A stretch of DNA of 64,000 nt from Thalassoroseus pseudoceratinae. GTDB taxonomy: Bacteria; Planctomycetota; Planctomycetia; Planctomycetales; Planctomycetaceae. A model generated the notes under the pieces. That model did no database searches. It was not told the origin of the DNA and saw only the letters and a list, made by a program, of their open reading frames with translations. Where the stretch lies: positions 682,001-746,000 of the forward strand of contig NZ_JAALXT010000001.1 of assembly GCF_011634775.1 (NCBI RefSeq). Reading direction: 5' to 3'. Below are positions 26,984 to 36,396 of the stretch, piece by piece. The position numbers and the translations under genes were made by a program. Numbering within the stretch: position 1 is the first letter of the stretch; every line of letters begins with the position of its first letter.

Positions 26984-27917
26984 TGAACCCAACGACGTCG
27001 CCGTCGCGTCTGCGGCTGCTCCATTTACGGAACCGATTCGTGGTTATTCGGTGTGGCTCATTCTGTGCGCGGCAGTCGTCAGCGGAGCGGTCTGGGCGTT
27101 GTGTACTCAAACCGATTCGACTTGGAACTCCGTTGCGAGTCCGGCGGCGCTTGTTGGCCATGCGGTCTTTGCCGCCTTGGCGTGTGGAAGCCTCCTCGAC
27201 TTTCGGCGGCGGCAACGTGACCGCCATGCACTCATGCGTGTGCACAAGACGAGTGACGACGAACGGACATACTGGGACGAAATGTTCCACTCCTGCCTCG
27301 ACGCGACCGATTACCACGCCGTCGCGCGAACATGGACCGATGATATTACGAAACGGCAATCACTGCTCATCTTACTCGCGGTGATTCCACTATGTTGTGG
27401 TGCGTTGGCGGGGCTACAAACACTGAATCTCACGACGCAGGGCAGCGCGTTACTTGGATTCTCCGAAGTTTTTCGCCCACTGATCATTGGAGCCGGCGAA
27501 ACCTTGGTGCTCGCGTTGGCGATCGGGACCAATCGATGGCTGTGGGCCAACGACTTCGCCACCTGGTGGCGAGTCCGTGAGAATCGGCAGGTCTCCGAGG
27601 AACCGACTCCAACGACAGTTAGTGTTGACTCGCTAACACAGGAACGCGATCCACTCAAAGATACGGCTGATGCCCCCGAGACAGTTGCCCCAACATCAAC
27701 ACCAATCACGAAGACGACCGCTCCGGAAATCGAGAAACGACAAACGGCTCCACAGTCCGAAACACGCGTCGATCCCGATCACAAGGCCGCCCCCGTTGAC
27801 GTTCCCCTTGACGCCACGGGCTCTTCTCCCGCCTCAAACGAGAGACCAAAACGGAGCATTTCCTTTGCAACCCGCGGGCCGAAGGTCTTGACCAAGTCTG
27901 ATGTGGAGGAGACATGA
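26970..27917 (+). CDS. Membrane protein with cytoplasmic Pro/Thr-rich tail (315 aa)
   Basis: Starts inside the end of the previous gene. Hydrophobic segments are visible near residues 25-45, 55-73, 126-143 and 156-175, so about four transmembrane helices. A long polar, low-complexity C-terminal tail (from about 205) follows. No transporter or enzyme motif. Its stop overlaps the next start in ATGA. Confidence 0.65.
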   Translation: MRNADEPNDVAVASAAAPFTEPIRGYSVWLILCAAVVSGAVWALCTQTDSTWNSVASPAALVGHAVFAALACGSLLDFRRRQRDRHALMRVHKTSDDERTYWDEMFHSCLDATDYHAVARTWTDDITKRQSLLILLAVIPLCCGALAGLQTLNLTTQGSALLGFSEVFRPLIIGAGETLVLALAIGTNRWLWANDFATWWRVRENRQVSEEPTPTTVSVDSLTQERDPLKDTADAPETVAPTSTPITKTTAPEIEKRQTAPQSETRVDPDHKAAPVDVPLDATGSSPASNERPKRSISFATRGPKVLTKSDVEET

Positions 27918-29617
27918 CTGACAACACTCAAACTCCCCCGCAGTCGTCCTTTTGGCGACATTTCCCTGGTTTCTTGGCGTTCGCGGGATTGATGTCCGTG
28001 GTCGTTTTGGGTATCTCGGCCTGCATCGTGACTGCGAGCGCGATGGCGTACGTGCAGACCTACTCGCGGGTGCACCCCGAAGTCTCTTCCGTGTTTCTTC
28101 TTGTCGAACCACCGACGCATTTGGACTCCCAAGCCGAGGTTGTTCCCGTCACGCTTCGGCCTGCCCCTTTCTTACCATCCGACACCGCGACTGTTCATTT
28201 CGAGATTTTGGAAGGTCAGCATTTGTTGGCCGGGTTTCCATCATCAGTCAGAATTCACGCCGATCAACCGACAACACTTGCCAAGCTCAAGCTGTCAAAC
28301 ACGCCGACTTCCCACCAGGTGGAGCGATTGCTCCGAGTTCGAGTGCGGTGCGATCACCCCAATGTCATCTGCCAACCAGAAGATTGGCAGGTGAGAGTAC
28401 CTCCCGTTCCGCTGCATCGTCTGAGCCCGGTGACAATTGAACTGACCGGCCCACCAATCGTCGAGGAGTCCGCGTCGCATATCGCGGTTCGTGTCCGGGC
28501 GTTGGAGTTGGCGAATGACCGTGTTCTGAAATTGCAGCTCGCGACATCAGCGGACGGGCTCATCTCGCCGCAAACGCGACAACTTGAGTTCACCGGTCGA
28601 AAATCGGAACACGAAGTCCGCTTCCGAATCCATCGACGGCCATCGCAGATGGAAGAAATCGTTTTCGAAGTCACTCCATTAACTCAGCAACCGATTCATT
28701 CCAACGGACTTGCGGTACGGCTTTCCCCTCAAGCAGCCCCGATGCCGTCCAAACCAGTACCATTGCCCACGCAACCATTTCAGATTCAGCTCAGTGAAAC
28801 TCGGTCGACGAACGACGCGGATGAAGTCCGGCTGTCGGTCCGTGGAGCCGACTTGCCTCCGGGCAAAACAACCATTGTCCAGATCAAACACAATTCTAAG
28901 TGGCTTCGCCCCACGTCGCAAGAAGTCCAACTAACCTCAGATCAAACCACCGGGCAGACTTCGTTCAACATTATCGATCGTCCCGCGATCTCCCCTGAGA
29001 CAGTCGCGTTTGTTTCTGAATCGTCCCAGACACATCGTGCCGGTCGTGTATCGGTGGAGATTGCACCACAGGCGTTTCCAACAGACGACGTCCTCGTTGT
29101 GATACTGGATTCGCATGGCTTCCAAGACTTCAATTCTGCTCTGAAGAGAAAAGGTTCGACGTTGGATGCCGAGTTGACGGCCTTCGTCGAGTCGGCTGGT
29201 GCAGATATTAGTCAGACCGTGATACTCCGTCCTGACGCCGACGCTATCGCTTGGTCATCGGGGGAATCGCTCGGTGGCGACGAGAGCTATTCACTGAGTC
29301 AGATCCGGGAAGCATTCAACGATTTGCAAACGTGGCTTCAAGCTCGTGAAGTGCGTGCGCCATTGTTAGTGATTTGGTCGCATCCTTATGGACTGCGTCT
29401 CAACCAGGGCCAATCCATTCCATACCCGCATGTGGAGTCGGCCCCAATGCGATTGGTCTGGGCTCGGCCGTCTAAATCAGCGTTCACCGACATTCCCGAC
29501 CAGTGGAAAAAACGATCAACGAACGCTCAAGCGTTTGGTTACATTCAGGCACCAGCATTTTCACAAGCCCTACTCAACACACTAAAGACAGCCCTAGACG
29601 AGATGCGTCACCCATAG
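27914..29617 (+). CDS. Single-pass membrane protein with a large extracytoplasmic part (567 aa)
   Basis: One N-terminal transmembrane segment (about 18-44) is followed by repeated beta-rich stretches, probably extracellular Ig-like or similar modules, and a C-terminal alpha/beta domain (from about 395, VLVVILDSHGFQDF). No motif I can name. It overlaps the preceding gene by four bases. Confidence 0.6.
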   Translation: MTDNTQTPPQSSFWRHFPGFLAFAGLMSVVVLGISACIVTASAMAYVQTYSRVHPEVSSVFLLVEPPTHLDSQAEVVPVTLRPAPFLPSDTATVHFEILEGQHLLAGFPSSVRIHADQPTTLAKLKLSNTPTSHQVERLLRVRVRCDHPNVICQPEDWQVRVPPVPLHRLSPVTIELTGPPIVEESASHIAVRVRALELANDRVLKLQLATSADGLISPQTRQLEFTGRKSEHEVRFRIHRRPSQMEEIVFEVTPLTQQPIHSNGLAVRLSPQAAPMPSKPVPLPTQPFQIQLSETRSTNDADEVRLSVRGADLPPGKTTIVQIKHNSKWLRPTSQEVQLTSDQTTGQTSFNIIDRPAISPETVAFVSESSQTHRAGRVSVEIAPQAFPTDDVLVVILDSHGFQDFNSALKRKGSTLDAELTAFVESAGADISQTVILRPDADAIAWSSGESLGGDESYSLSQIREAFNDLQTWLQAREVRAPLLVIWSHPYGLRLNQGQSIPYPHVESAPMRLVWARPSKSAFTDIPDQWKKRSTNAQAFGYIQAPAFSQALLNTLKTALDEMRHP

Positions 29618-29692
29618 ACTGCATTGCGAACAACGGAAGACCCACTGTAGTTTCCTATAAACCGCAGACATACAGTCGTCCCGACTCTTTCA

Positions 29693-30082
29693 ATGAATAT
29701 CACAATAGGCTCCAGTTCCATCGGTCTTGGTAGATCTCTCATTTCGCTTACAACGGAATCTCAATTGAGTTCGAATCAGCAAAAGAGCCAACTTGATCCA
29801 ACGCAGCAGTCTTCACTCAACATTCGAGTGTTGGCGGGCTGGGCTGTTGGGTTGATTGTTTTCCTATGTATTGGATTTGCCGTCGCGTTGAACCTGCAAG
29901 TCCTGATCGCTGCGAAGTCCGCTAACAGGCCGTTACAGCAGCCAAACACGCCAACAAAGACACCATCGCTAGACCTGCCATTTATGCAGGAACTCGAGCA
30001 ACTAGTCGATGAATCAAAACCAAGCCAGAGCCAGAGTAATCGTGAGCCAACATCAACTCCGGAAAGTGAGAATCCCCAATGA
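29693..30082 (+). CDS. Small single-pass membrane protein (129 aa)
   Basis: One transmembrane helix (about 46-72) between a polar N-terminus and a Pro/Ser-rich acidic C-terminus. The RBS is weak. The stop overlaps the next start (ATGA), which supports it as a real gene. Confidence 0.6.
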   Translation: MNITIGSSSIGLGRSLISLTTESQLSSNQQKSQLDPTQQSSLNIRVLAGWAVGLIVFLCIGFAVALNLQVLIAAKSANRPLQQPNTPTKTPSLDLPFMQELEQLVDESKPSQSQSNREPTSTPESENPQ

Positions 30083-31245
30083 ATCGGTCGCCCGATGTTG
30101 AGGCGTTCTGTCGCGGTTTTCGACGGCGAGCTTGGATGCAATGGTTCGCAGTCATTGGGTTGTGCTGTCTAGCGGGTTTGATGGTGGCAACGGGACAACA
30201 AGCGAATTCCACTCAGCATGCGTTGGCTACGGTCACCCAGGAAGTCGCTCGACACCGTACCGCACTAGCGACAATCCACACTCAACAGTCCGCTGTTTCG
30301 ACGCGGGGTGGGGAACTCGTACAAGAGATCAACGACGATATCCAGCTAGCACGTCATCAAGAAAAAAAGCTGCTTGCTGACGTGAAGGCGGCCAATCAAG
30401 AGATTGTTGGCCTTAAGAACCAACAAACTCAGATGCAAAGGGAGTTCAAAGAACGAAGTGACCACATTTCTCAATTCATGCAGGCCAATCGTGACTTGCA
30501 AATGAAACTAGCGACGGCAGAAAGCGAACTCACAGTTGCCCAGAACAATCAGAAAACGGCTGAAGAGGAAAAAGATCAAGCCGTCGCTGATCTCACTCGA
30601 GCTGAAGAGGCTATCAAACGGACTCGCATTGACTACGGTCAAGAGATCGATCCAGACTTGACGACACTATTGATTGCCCTTGATTCCAAAACGATGCCGT
30701 TTTCTTTTATCGAGAGGCCACTAACTGATCTGTTTACCTGGCACAACTATGGTCCTCAGGGAACATCAGGACGATTGTGTGTTCAACTGTGCCGCGTTGA
30801 AAACTCCTCAGAACGGTATTTCTATTCTGTGCCCCCGCCTGATAGAGTTTCGTATGATGAAATCGACGCAGCATTCCGATTCACAAGTCGCGCGAATGTG
30901 GAACCCGCGGAAGTTGTGCCGGACTTGAACAAACGGCTTCGCACGACGACCGAACCCATTCAACTCATTTTGGTGGTTCCTACGACGGCTAACGTTCCGA
31001 AATTTGACGAGTCTTGGCGAGATATTCATCGGAAAGCTAAGCAAACTCACGTGCTAGTTTTGGGACCATCGCTCGCCCCACCAAAACTCGAGGAATGGGA
31101 GCAGTTCTGCACCAAAATGGGTAATGGTGATTTGCTTCATTGGAAAGTCGATTTGCAAGACCCAATCTCCACTAGCCAAGCAAGGGGCAAGTTTTCAGAT
31201 TGGGTCAATCGGCAGATGATGCGAAAGACTCCTGGTCAACTCTAG
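30079..31245 (+). CDS. Membrane-anchored coiled-coil protein (388 aa)
   Basis: A short transmembrane segment (about 17-36) is followed by a long heptad-rich coiled coil (about 45-190: ITQ/VAR repeats, QTQMQREFKER, ESELTVAQNNQK) and a globular C-terminal domain of about 190 residues. The anchor plus coiled coil could span the periplasm or scaffold the complex. No catalytic motif. Confidence 0.65.
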   Translation: MNRSPDVEAFCRGFRRRAWMQWFAVIGLCCLAGLMVATGQQANSTQHALATVTQEVARHRTALATIHTQQSAVSTRGGELVQEINDDIQLARHQEKKLLADVKAANQEIVGLKNQQTQMQREFKERSDHISQFMQANRDLQMKLATAESELTVAQNNQKTAEEEKDQAVADLTRAEEAIKRTRIDYGQEIDPDLTTLLIALDSKTMPFSFIERPLTDLFTWHNYGPQGTSGRLCVQLCRVENSSERYFYSVPPPDRVSYDEIDAAFRFTSRANVEPAEVVPDLNKRLRTTTEPIQLILVVPTTANVPKFDESWRDIHRKAKQTHVLVLGPSLAPPKLEEWEQFCTKMGNGDLLHWKVDLQDPISTSQARGKFSDWVNRQMMRKTPGQL

Positions 31246-31266
31246 TCCAACCAAGGCCACTCACAT

Positions 31267-33906
31267 ATGAAAAACTTGGTTTCTGATATTCGTTTTCGAC
31301 AAGCATTGTGGTGCATCGCGTTGGGATGTCTATGCGTGTTGGAATCGCCCCTCGTGGCGGAAACCTTCGACAATGGTTCACCGGAACTACCAGCCGACGT
31401 TGGCAACCGCGTGCTCGTTGGCCGAGGTTCCGGTCGGTTGGCGCGACGTTACTGTATTCATCATGGTGCTCCTCTCTACCAAAGCCAATCCGAGTCATCG
31501 ACTGTCATCGGTCGCCTCAGCTACCTGGAAGCCGTGAATCTCGCGGAGGAGTACCCCGAAGATTCCAACTACCTCTTTGATCGAGAGAATCGAGAACGGA
31601 ACAAGGACTGGGCCCTCGTTGTCGAACCGGTCCGTCGCAATGATGTTCGAATCGGCAAATACATCGGTTGGATTCCACGGCGGTATCTGTCGGACCACTT
31701 AGAGGTGGAAGCCGACCCACGAACCCGCATTGCGAAGAAGGCGGCGATTGTCACTCCGCAAAGCTACTTGAAGAATCTAGCATCCGGCGAGAAACCCCGT
31801 CCCGTTCAACCAACGCTTTCGATCCCGAATGAACCGAATCATGTTGAAGGTCTTCCCGAGTTCACGCCTTTGGAAATGCCGCTGTATCGTATTCTCTTCA
31901 TCTACGCGGAGTATGGAGACTGGGTGCTCGTTGGGTCAAAACCAGATGTTGATCCCCTTGGGACGCCTGACGAATGGAAGAAAGAACTCGTGGGTTGGAT
32001 TCCTAAGGAGCGTGTTTCTCGTTGGGACTCGCGGGAGTGTTTTGAATGGGATCGCCGTGCGTACTCCGCCCGCAGCAAGTCCATGGGAACAATGTACACA
32101 TCGGTCCAAGCAGCGATTTCTCGCGATCCCGAAGGAAGCCTCGCGGGAACTGCTCCGCTGAACCGGCGTGGTGAGTTGCAAACGCTCGATGCCGCCGCAA
32201 TGCGGTTTCACTTACTAGCCGGTCCCGAAGATGCGTATCGACTTGGCGAACAGAATCCCGAAAAATGGTCCGACTCCAATAACTCGCTGTATCGTCTCGG
32301 GGTGGTGCTCGATACCGATGTGGAACGCAAGGCCGGAGACATTGAACAAACCAAGGACGAAGTCGGCAGCACCGAAGTCCTGTTTGTCATCGATCATACT
32401 GAGAGTATGGATTTCATCTTCAATCCGGTCGCCGAAATCATTACGCGGATCACTGATGAACTTAAACGTCAGCGTGGCGGTGGCGATGTGCGGATGAGTG
32501 TGTGCTATTTTTCCGATCACGACAGCGACCCACGTGAGGCTGTGGACACCGGTCTGCTCCCGTTGAAATCCATCATCGAAAATGACGGTTCCTGGGGAAA
32601 CTCGCTGGCTCAAATCGTGCGTGATGAGAAAACAGTCTCCGTGGTCGGTGTGGCCTCGAACGCCGAGGAATTGGTTTTCGACGGAATCTACTACGGAATT
32701 CAAAACGCGGCATTCAGTGAGAACGCCCGGAAACTTGTGTTCCTGATTGGTGATTGTGGCAACCGTAGCATCTTAGGCAGTGTGAGTGCGGAAGATGTGG
32801 TCGCACAGTTGATTCCAAGAACTGGTTCCCCTGCGGAACTTCATGTGATTCAACTCAAAGATCCGAATAAAACCAAGCTGTCGGCACATGGGGCATTTCA
32901 ACGTCAATTTCACGAAGACTTGCGGGAACTCTATGCGGAACGTCTTCGCGAACGGCTAAAAGCCAGTGTGCTCGAGAGTCTCCAAGCCAACAATATTAAA
33001 CTCACGGTCGATCCGTTCTACACGTTTTCAACACTGCACGTCGACGCAGCATTTAAAGCGAAAGATAGTCGACAAGCCAATGATTCTCGTGCAGCGGCAG
33101 CGCAAAAGAAGCTCAGTACCGGGTTCCGAGATGCCGTCGTACCGCAACTGGAGAAAGCCCGGGTGCAAGGAGAGATTCTCCGAGATGCCATGCGTGTTGT
33201 GCTTGCTCAGGGAGCAAAGAAGGGCGTGGACTATTTCAACGCCGATGATCAAGCTACTAAGGCAGATAAAGAAACTCTACTAATCAGCCAGGCATTGATG
33301 AAACAGATTTTGGGTGACCGTGGTTTGAGTGACTACGGAGACGATCCCGAACCGTATCTTCATTTGTACGCATGGCGTTTGAACAAAGCCGGCAAACCAC
33401 AACTTCGGCATATGATCTACGCTAGTGAGACCGAAATCAAAATGGTCATTCAGGTCCTCAAGAAACTTGGCTCGCAATACGAAGCCGCCCGCCAGCTCGA
33501 TCTTGATGTGATTGTGCAAGAGATCCTCAGCGTTCAAGAAGGCACGGTCGGCCGAATGATTCAGGGAGTCGGTACGAACACCTCTCCGAAGGACCAAGCC
33601 CGGCGACTCTTTGAATTTCTGAGTTTCAAGTCACCGGCGTTTGAGCAAATTCTCAATGGGGATGCCAACGACTTGATCGATGCTGACATGATCGCCGAAC
33701 TAACCCTGAAAGCCTCACTCTTACAAGATGTGCTCGATGGAAACGGTTCGACCTCGAACGATTTCCAACGGCGGACAACGGACTCGGTCATTTGGGAACG
33801 CAAAACTCCCGTCGACGAGTTGAAATCCGTGACTCGCGGCTACCGCCGATTCGGCAAAGATCAAGACGAGTACTTCTACCTGGATTTCGAAACGGAGTGG
33901 CCATGA
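31267..33906 (+). CDS. Secreted vWA-domain protein (879 aa)
   Basis: An N-terminal signal peptide (hydrophobic ALWCIALGCLCVLE) is followed by two SH3-like segments (WALVVEPV...GWIPRRYL at about 115-140 and a second WVLVGSKP...GWIPKERV at about 218-255). A von Willebrand A domain starts near residue 370, with FVIDHTESM (D376, T378, S380), a MIDAS-like D-x-T-x-S. A charged helical C-terminal region follows. The stop overlaps the ABC gene start (ATGA). It is likely a periplasmic sensor or scaffold that binds a metal-bridged ligand. Confidence 0.7.
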   Translation: MKNLVSDIRFRQALWCIALGCLCVLESPLVAETFDNGSPELPADVGNRVLVGRGSGRLARRYCIHHGAPLYQSQSESSTVIGRLSYLEAVNLAEEYPEDSNYLFDRENRERNKDWALVVEPVRRNDVRIGKYIGWIPRRYLSDHLEVEADPRTRIAKKAAIVTPQSYLKNLASGEKPRPVQPTLSIPNEPNHVEGLPEFTPLEMPLYRILFIYAEYGDWVLVGSKPDVDPLGTPDEWKKELVGWIPKERVSRWDSRECFEWDRRAYSARSKSMGTMYTSVQAAISRDPEGSLAGTAPLNRRGELQTLDAAAMRFHLLAGPEDAYRLGEQNPEKWSDSNNSLYRLGVVLDTDVERKAGDIEQTKDEVGSTEVLFVIDHTESMDFIFNPVAEIITRITDELKRQRGGGDVRMSVCYFSDHDSDPREAVDTGLLPLKSIIENDGSWGNSLAQIVRDEKTVSVVGVASNAEELVFDGIYYGIQNAAFSENARKLVFLIGDCGNRSILGSVSAEDVVAQLIPRTGSPAELHVIQLKDPNKTKLSAHGAFQRQFHEDLRELYAERLRERLKASVLESLQANNIKLTVDPFYTFSTLHVDAAFKAKDSRQANDSRAAAAQKKLSTGFRDAVVPQLEKARVQGEILRDAMRVVLAQGAKKGVDYFNADDQATKADKETLLISQALMKQILGDRGLSDYGDDPEPYLHLYAWRLNKAGKPQLRHMIYASETEIKMVIQVLKKLGSQYEAARQLDLDVIVQEILSVQEGTVGRMIQGVGTNTSPKDQARRLFEFLSFKSPAFEQILNGDANDLIDADMIAELTLKASLLQDVLDGNGSTSNDFQRRTTDSVIWERKTPVDELKSVTRGYRRFGKDQDEYFYLDFETEWP

Positions 33907-34661
33907 CGTTCATTTTACGGAATGTCGGTTTCAGCTACTCCGATTCCGATTCTGAACGGAAGGTCGAAGTGCTTCGCGGGTTGTCGACGGAGTTCGCCGC
34001 TGGAGAACGCATCGCGATTCGGGGGCCTTCCGGTGTTGGCAAAAGCACATTGATCTCCATCTTGGGACTCCTGACAGGGACCAGTGACTTCACCGGTTCC
34101 GTAAGTTTCACCGGAACTGATAGCAACGGCCAACAGATCACGTTCGACTATCGCAGCAACTCCGTGGACACCCAAGCCGAGCTGCGTCGCACTACGTTCG
34201 GATTCGCACTTCAATCCGGCTACTTGATGCCCCACCTGAGTGTGGTGGAAAACATCGCGGTGCCGCTCGGGTTGAACGGTGTGCCGAAAACGGAACGCCG
34301 AGAACGTGTCGAAGAAATTCTTGAGCGGCAACCCGATCTGCGGAAAAAGTGCGATTCGTTACCAGGCCAACTTTCGGGTGGACAACGTCAACGAGTGTCT
34401 GTTCTGCGAGCGCTCATCCACCGTCCGATGGTAGTGTTCGCCGATGAACCGTTCAGTCAACTCGACGCCGAAAATCGGGAAGCCATCCTCGACACACTCG
34501 TGGAGTGGCAAGCGGGAGAACTTCCCGGTCAGAGCGGCGACGGAGAACGTACGCTATTCCTCGTCTGTCACAACGACCAAGTCGCGTTGGAACGGTGCAC
34601 CTGTTGGTATCGGCTGGGAGCCGAGTTCCTGTTCGTGGAGGAACGCCCCGAGACGCCGTGA
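33903..34661 (+). CDS. ABC transporter ATP-binding protein (MacB/LolD-like)
   Basis: A 252-residue ATPase. Walker A GPSGVGKST (about 40-48), signature LSGGQRQRV (about 156-164) and Walker B VVFADEP (about 177-183) are all intact. An N-terminal FSYSD aromatic segment fits the A-loop. Length and a downstream FtsX-like permease match the MacB/LolD class, which use ATP to drive mechanical work across the inner membrane rather than classic transport. Shares a four-base overlap with the vWA gene. Confidence 0.85.
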   Translation: MTFILRNVGFSYSDSDSERKVEVLRGLSTEFAAGERIAIRGPSGVGKSTLISILGLLTGTSDFTGSVSFTGTDSNGQQITFDYRSNSVDTQAELRRTTFGFALQSGYLMPHLSVVENIAVPLGLNGVPKTERRERVEEILERQPDLRKKCDSLPGQLSGGQRQRVSVLRALIHRPMVVFADEPFSQLDAENREAILDTLVEWQAGELPGQSGDGERTLFLVCHNDQVALERCTCWYRLGAEFLFVEERPETP

Positions 34662-34781
34662 CGATGTCGTCGCGGGAAGAATTCCCTCGATACTTGTATC
34701 GCGATTGCTTCGAAGAGCGAGTCGAGTCCAACCTCAATGCCCTCATCCTCTCGACAAGATTCCAACACCGAGCGTACCACG

Positions 34782-36263
34782 ATGACGAAACAATATCTCA
34801 AGTGGTATGCAGTCTGGGACTTGAACAGTCCGGCGTCACTGCCTGTGACGCGAGTCGTGCGGACGTCGATCCAGTTGGCAACCGTCCTCACAGTCGTATC
34901 CGCCACCTTTGCCATGGCGTTGCCACAGATCGAGGAACTCCGCCTCGATTCACGACCGTTCGCAAAATCACTCTGGGTCGGCACGCCACAGGTGCGGTCA
35001 CGCTTGATCACACCGGATCGCCTGGACCGACTCAACCAAGAACTGGCGTTACGCATCGAGGAAGGCAAGTATCGAGTGACACCGTTTCATGGTTTCGAAC
35101 TGCGGTTCGCCGAACACGAGCCGCCGGGCATGCGAACGCAGTTCGGGTGCGTGATGAAACCAGGAAGCATGCTACAAGAACGTTTCTCACCTTCGTTCGC
35201 GGAGACGCCTGGTTCCGGACTCATTGTGACAGCACGACTCTTGGAGGAATTGGGATACTCGTTGGATGATCCTCCAGAGACTCTAAAGGCGGAATTCGGA
35301 GACAATGGCCGTCCACAAGTGTCACTGCCCATCCAATTGATCATCGACGAAGAACCCCACTACAACGTGCGTTTCTTCATTCCGCATGCGGAATACGAAC
35401 GGATCTTCGAAGAGGGTCATTTTCCGATGATTGGTCGTCAACGTGTCGGCCCGATCGACGATCGCTTTCCGACGGCTGCCGAAATTAACGCAGATAGCAT
35501 CATTCCAGAACAGATCGAGCGGGTCAAAGTTGAGGAACAGGCCAAGTCTTACATCTTGATTTCCGATCCGCCGCGAATTCCTCGCAAATGGGATGCAATC
35601 ATCGGTCGACTACGTCACGAACTTCGGATGTTTCCAGACTTCGACTTTCCCGAAGACGAACCCATCCTGCCCGATGTCGAACCGTTCGAAATTACCCAAG
35701 AGTCGCCGGTGTTCAATGAGGGGTACGATCTCGCGGAAATCCGAGTGGACTCGCTGTCCGATCTCCAGGCGGCAGCCGAAGCCTGCGAAGCCGCAGGGTA
35801 TCCGGCCGACGAAACCTTGGTCAAGCAATTGCTCGCGCTCCGCGAGAACGGCTTGGTCGCCCGAATCGTGGTGGCGATCGTGGTGTTTCTTCTCGCCATC
35901 AATGCGGCGTACATCACATGGGGCATCCAACAACTCCGATCAAGAATCAAGCGGCCGGAAGTGGGCATGCTCAAAGCGATGGGAGTCTCGCATGAGATGT
36001 TCCGTTCGATGTTGTGGACGCAAACTTTCTATTTGATCCGCGTGGCCGTTGGCGTCGGGATTCTTGTCGCAGTGGTGCCGTTGATTGGTCTCGGGGCGTT
36101 ACTCGTTCAGCAATGGGAGGAATGGCGAACACTCGCGGAATGGTTTGGCATCTTGGGGTTGGGAATTGGACTGTTGATGAGCAGCTTGATCGGTCTATCT
36201 CTGTTTCGAGCCGGTCGTGCAGACCGCGACAAAGACGCCACAGCGGTCCTCAATCTCAGTTGA
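34782..36263 (+). CDS. FtsX-like ABC permease (MacB-type)
   Basis: I place the start at 34782 (MTKQYLKWYAVW). A first transmembrane helix (about 26-50) precedes a large extracytoplasmic domain, and three more helices lie at the C-terminus (about 378-400, 425-450, 460-485). The helix linker GMLKAMGVSHEMF is typical of FtsX/MacB permeases. It pairs with the ATPase just upstream. An in-frame ATG at 34737 would add only 15 residues. See the finding about the extra frame that begins at 34664. Confidence 0.75.
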   Translation: MTKQYLKWYAVWDLNSPASLPVTRVVRTSIQLATVLTVVSATFAMALPQIEELRLDSRPFAKSLWVGTPQVRSRLITPDRLDRLNQELALRIEEGKYRVTPFHGFELRFAEHEPPGMRTQFGCVMKPGSMLQERFSPSFAETPGSGLIVTARLLEELGYSLDDPPETLKAEFGDNGRPQVSLPIQLIIDEEPHYNVRFFIPHAEYERIFEEGHFPMIGRQRVGPIDDRFPTAAEINADSIIPEQIERVKVEEQAKSYILISDPPRIPRKWDAIIGRLRHELRMFPDFDFPEDEPILPDVEPFEITQESPVFNEGYDLAEIRVDSLSDLQAAAEACEAAGYPADETLVKQLLALRENGLVARIVVAIVVFLLAINAAYITWGIQQLRSRIKRPEVGMLKAMGVSHEMFRSMLWTQTFYLIRVAVGVGILVAVVPLIGLGALLVQQWEEWRTLAEWFGILGLGIGLLMSSLIGLSLFRAGRADRDKDATAVLNLS

Positions 36264-36396
36264 ACGAGGTTGCAAGAACCATCGGAACGCAAGTTCATTG
36301 TGAAATCTTAGAATTCTCGGTGGACTTTGAAGGAGTTTCACTGGATCATACATGCACCCCATTCTTCCAAATCACCCCAAATCACCAGAGGAAGAG

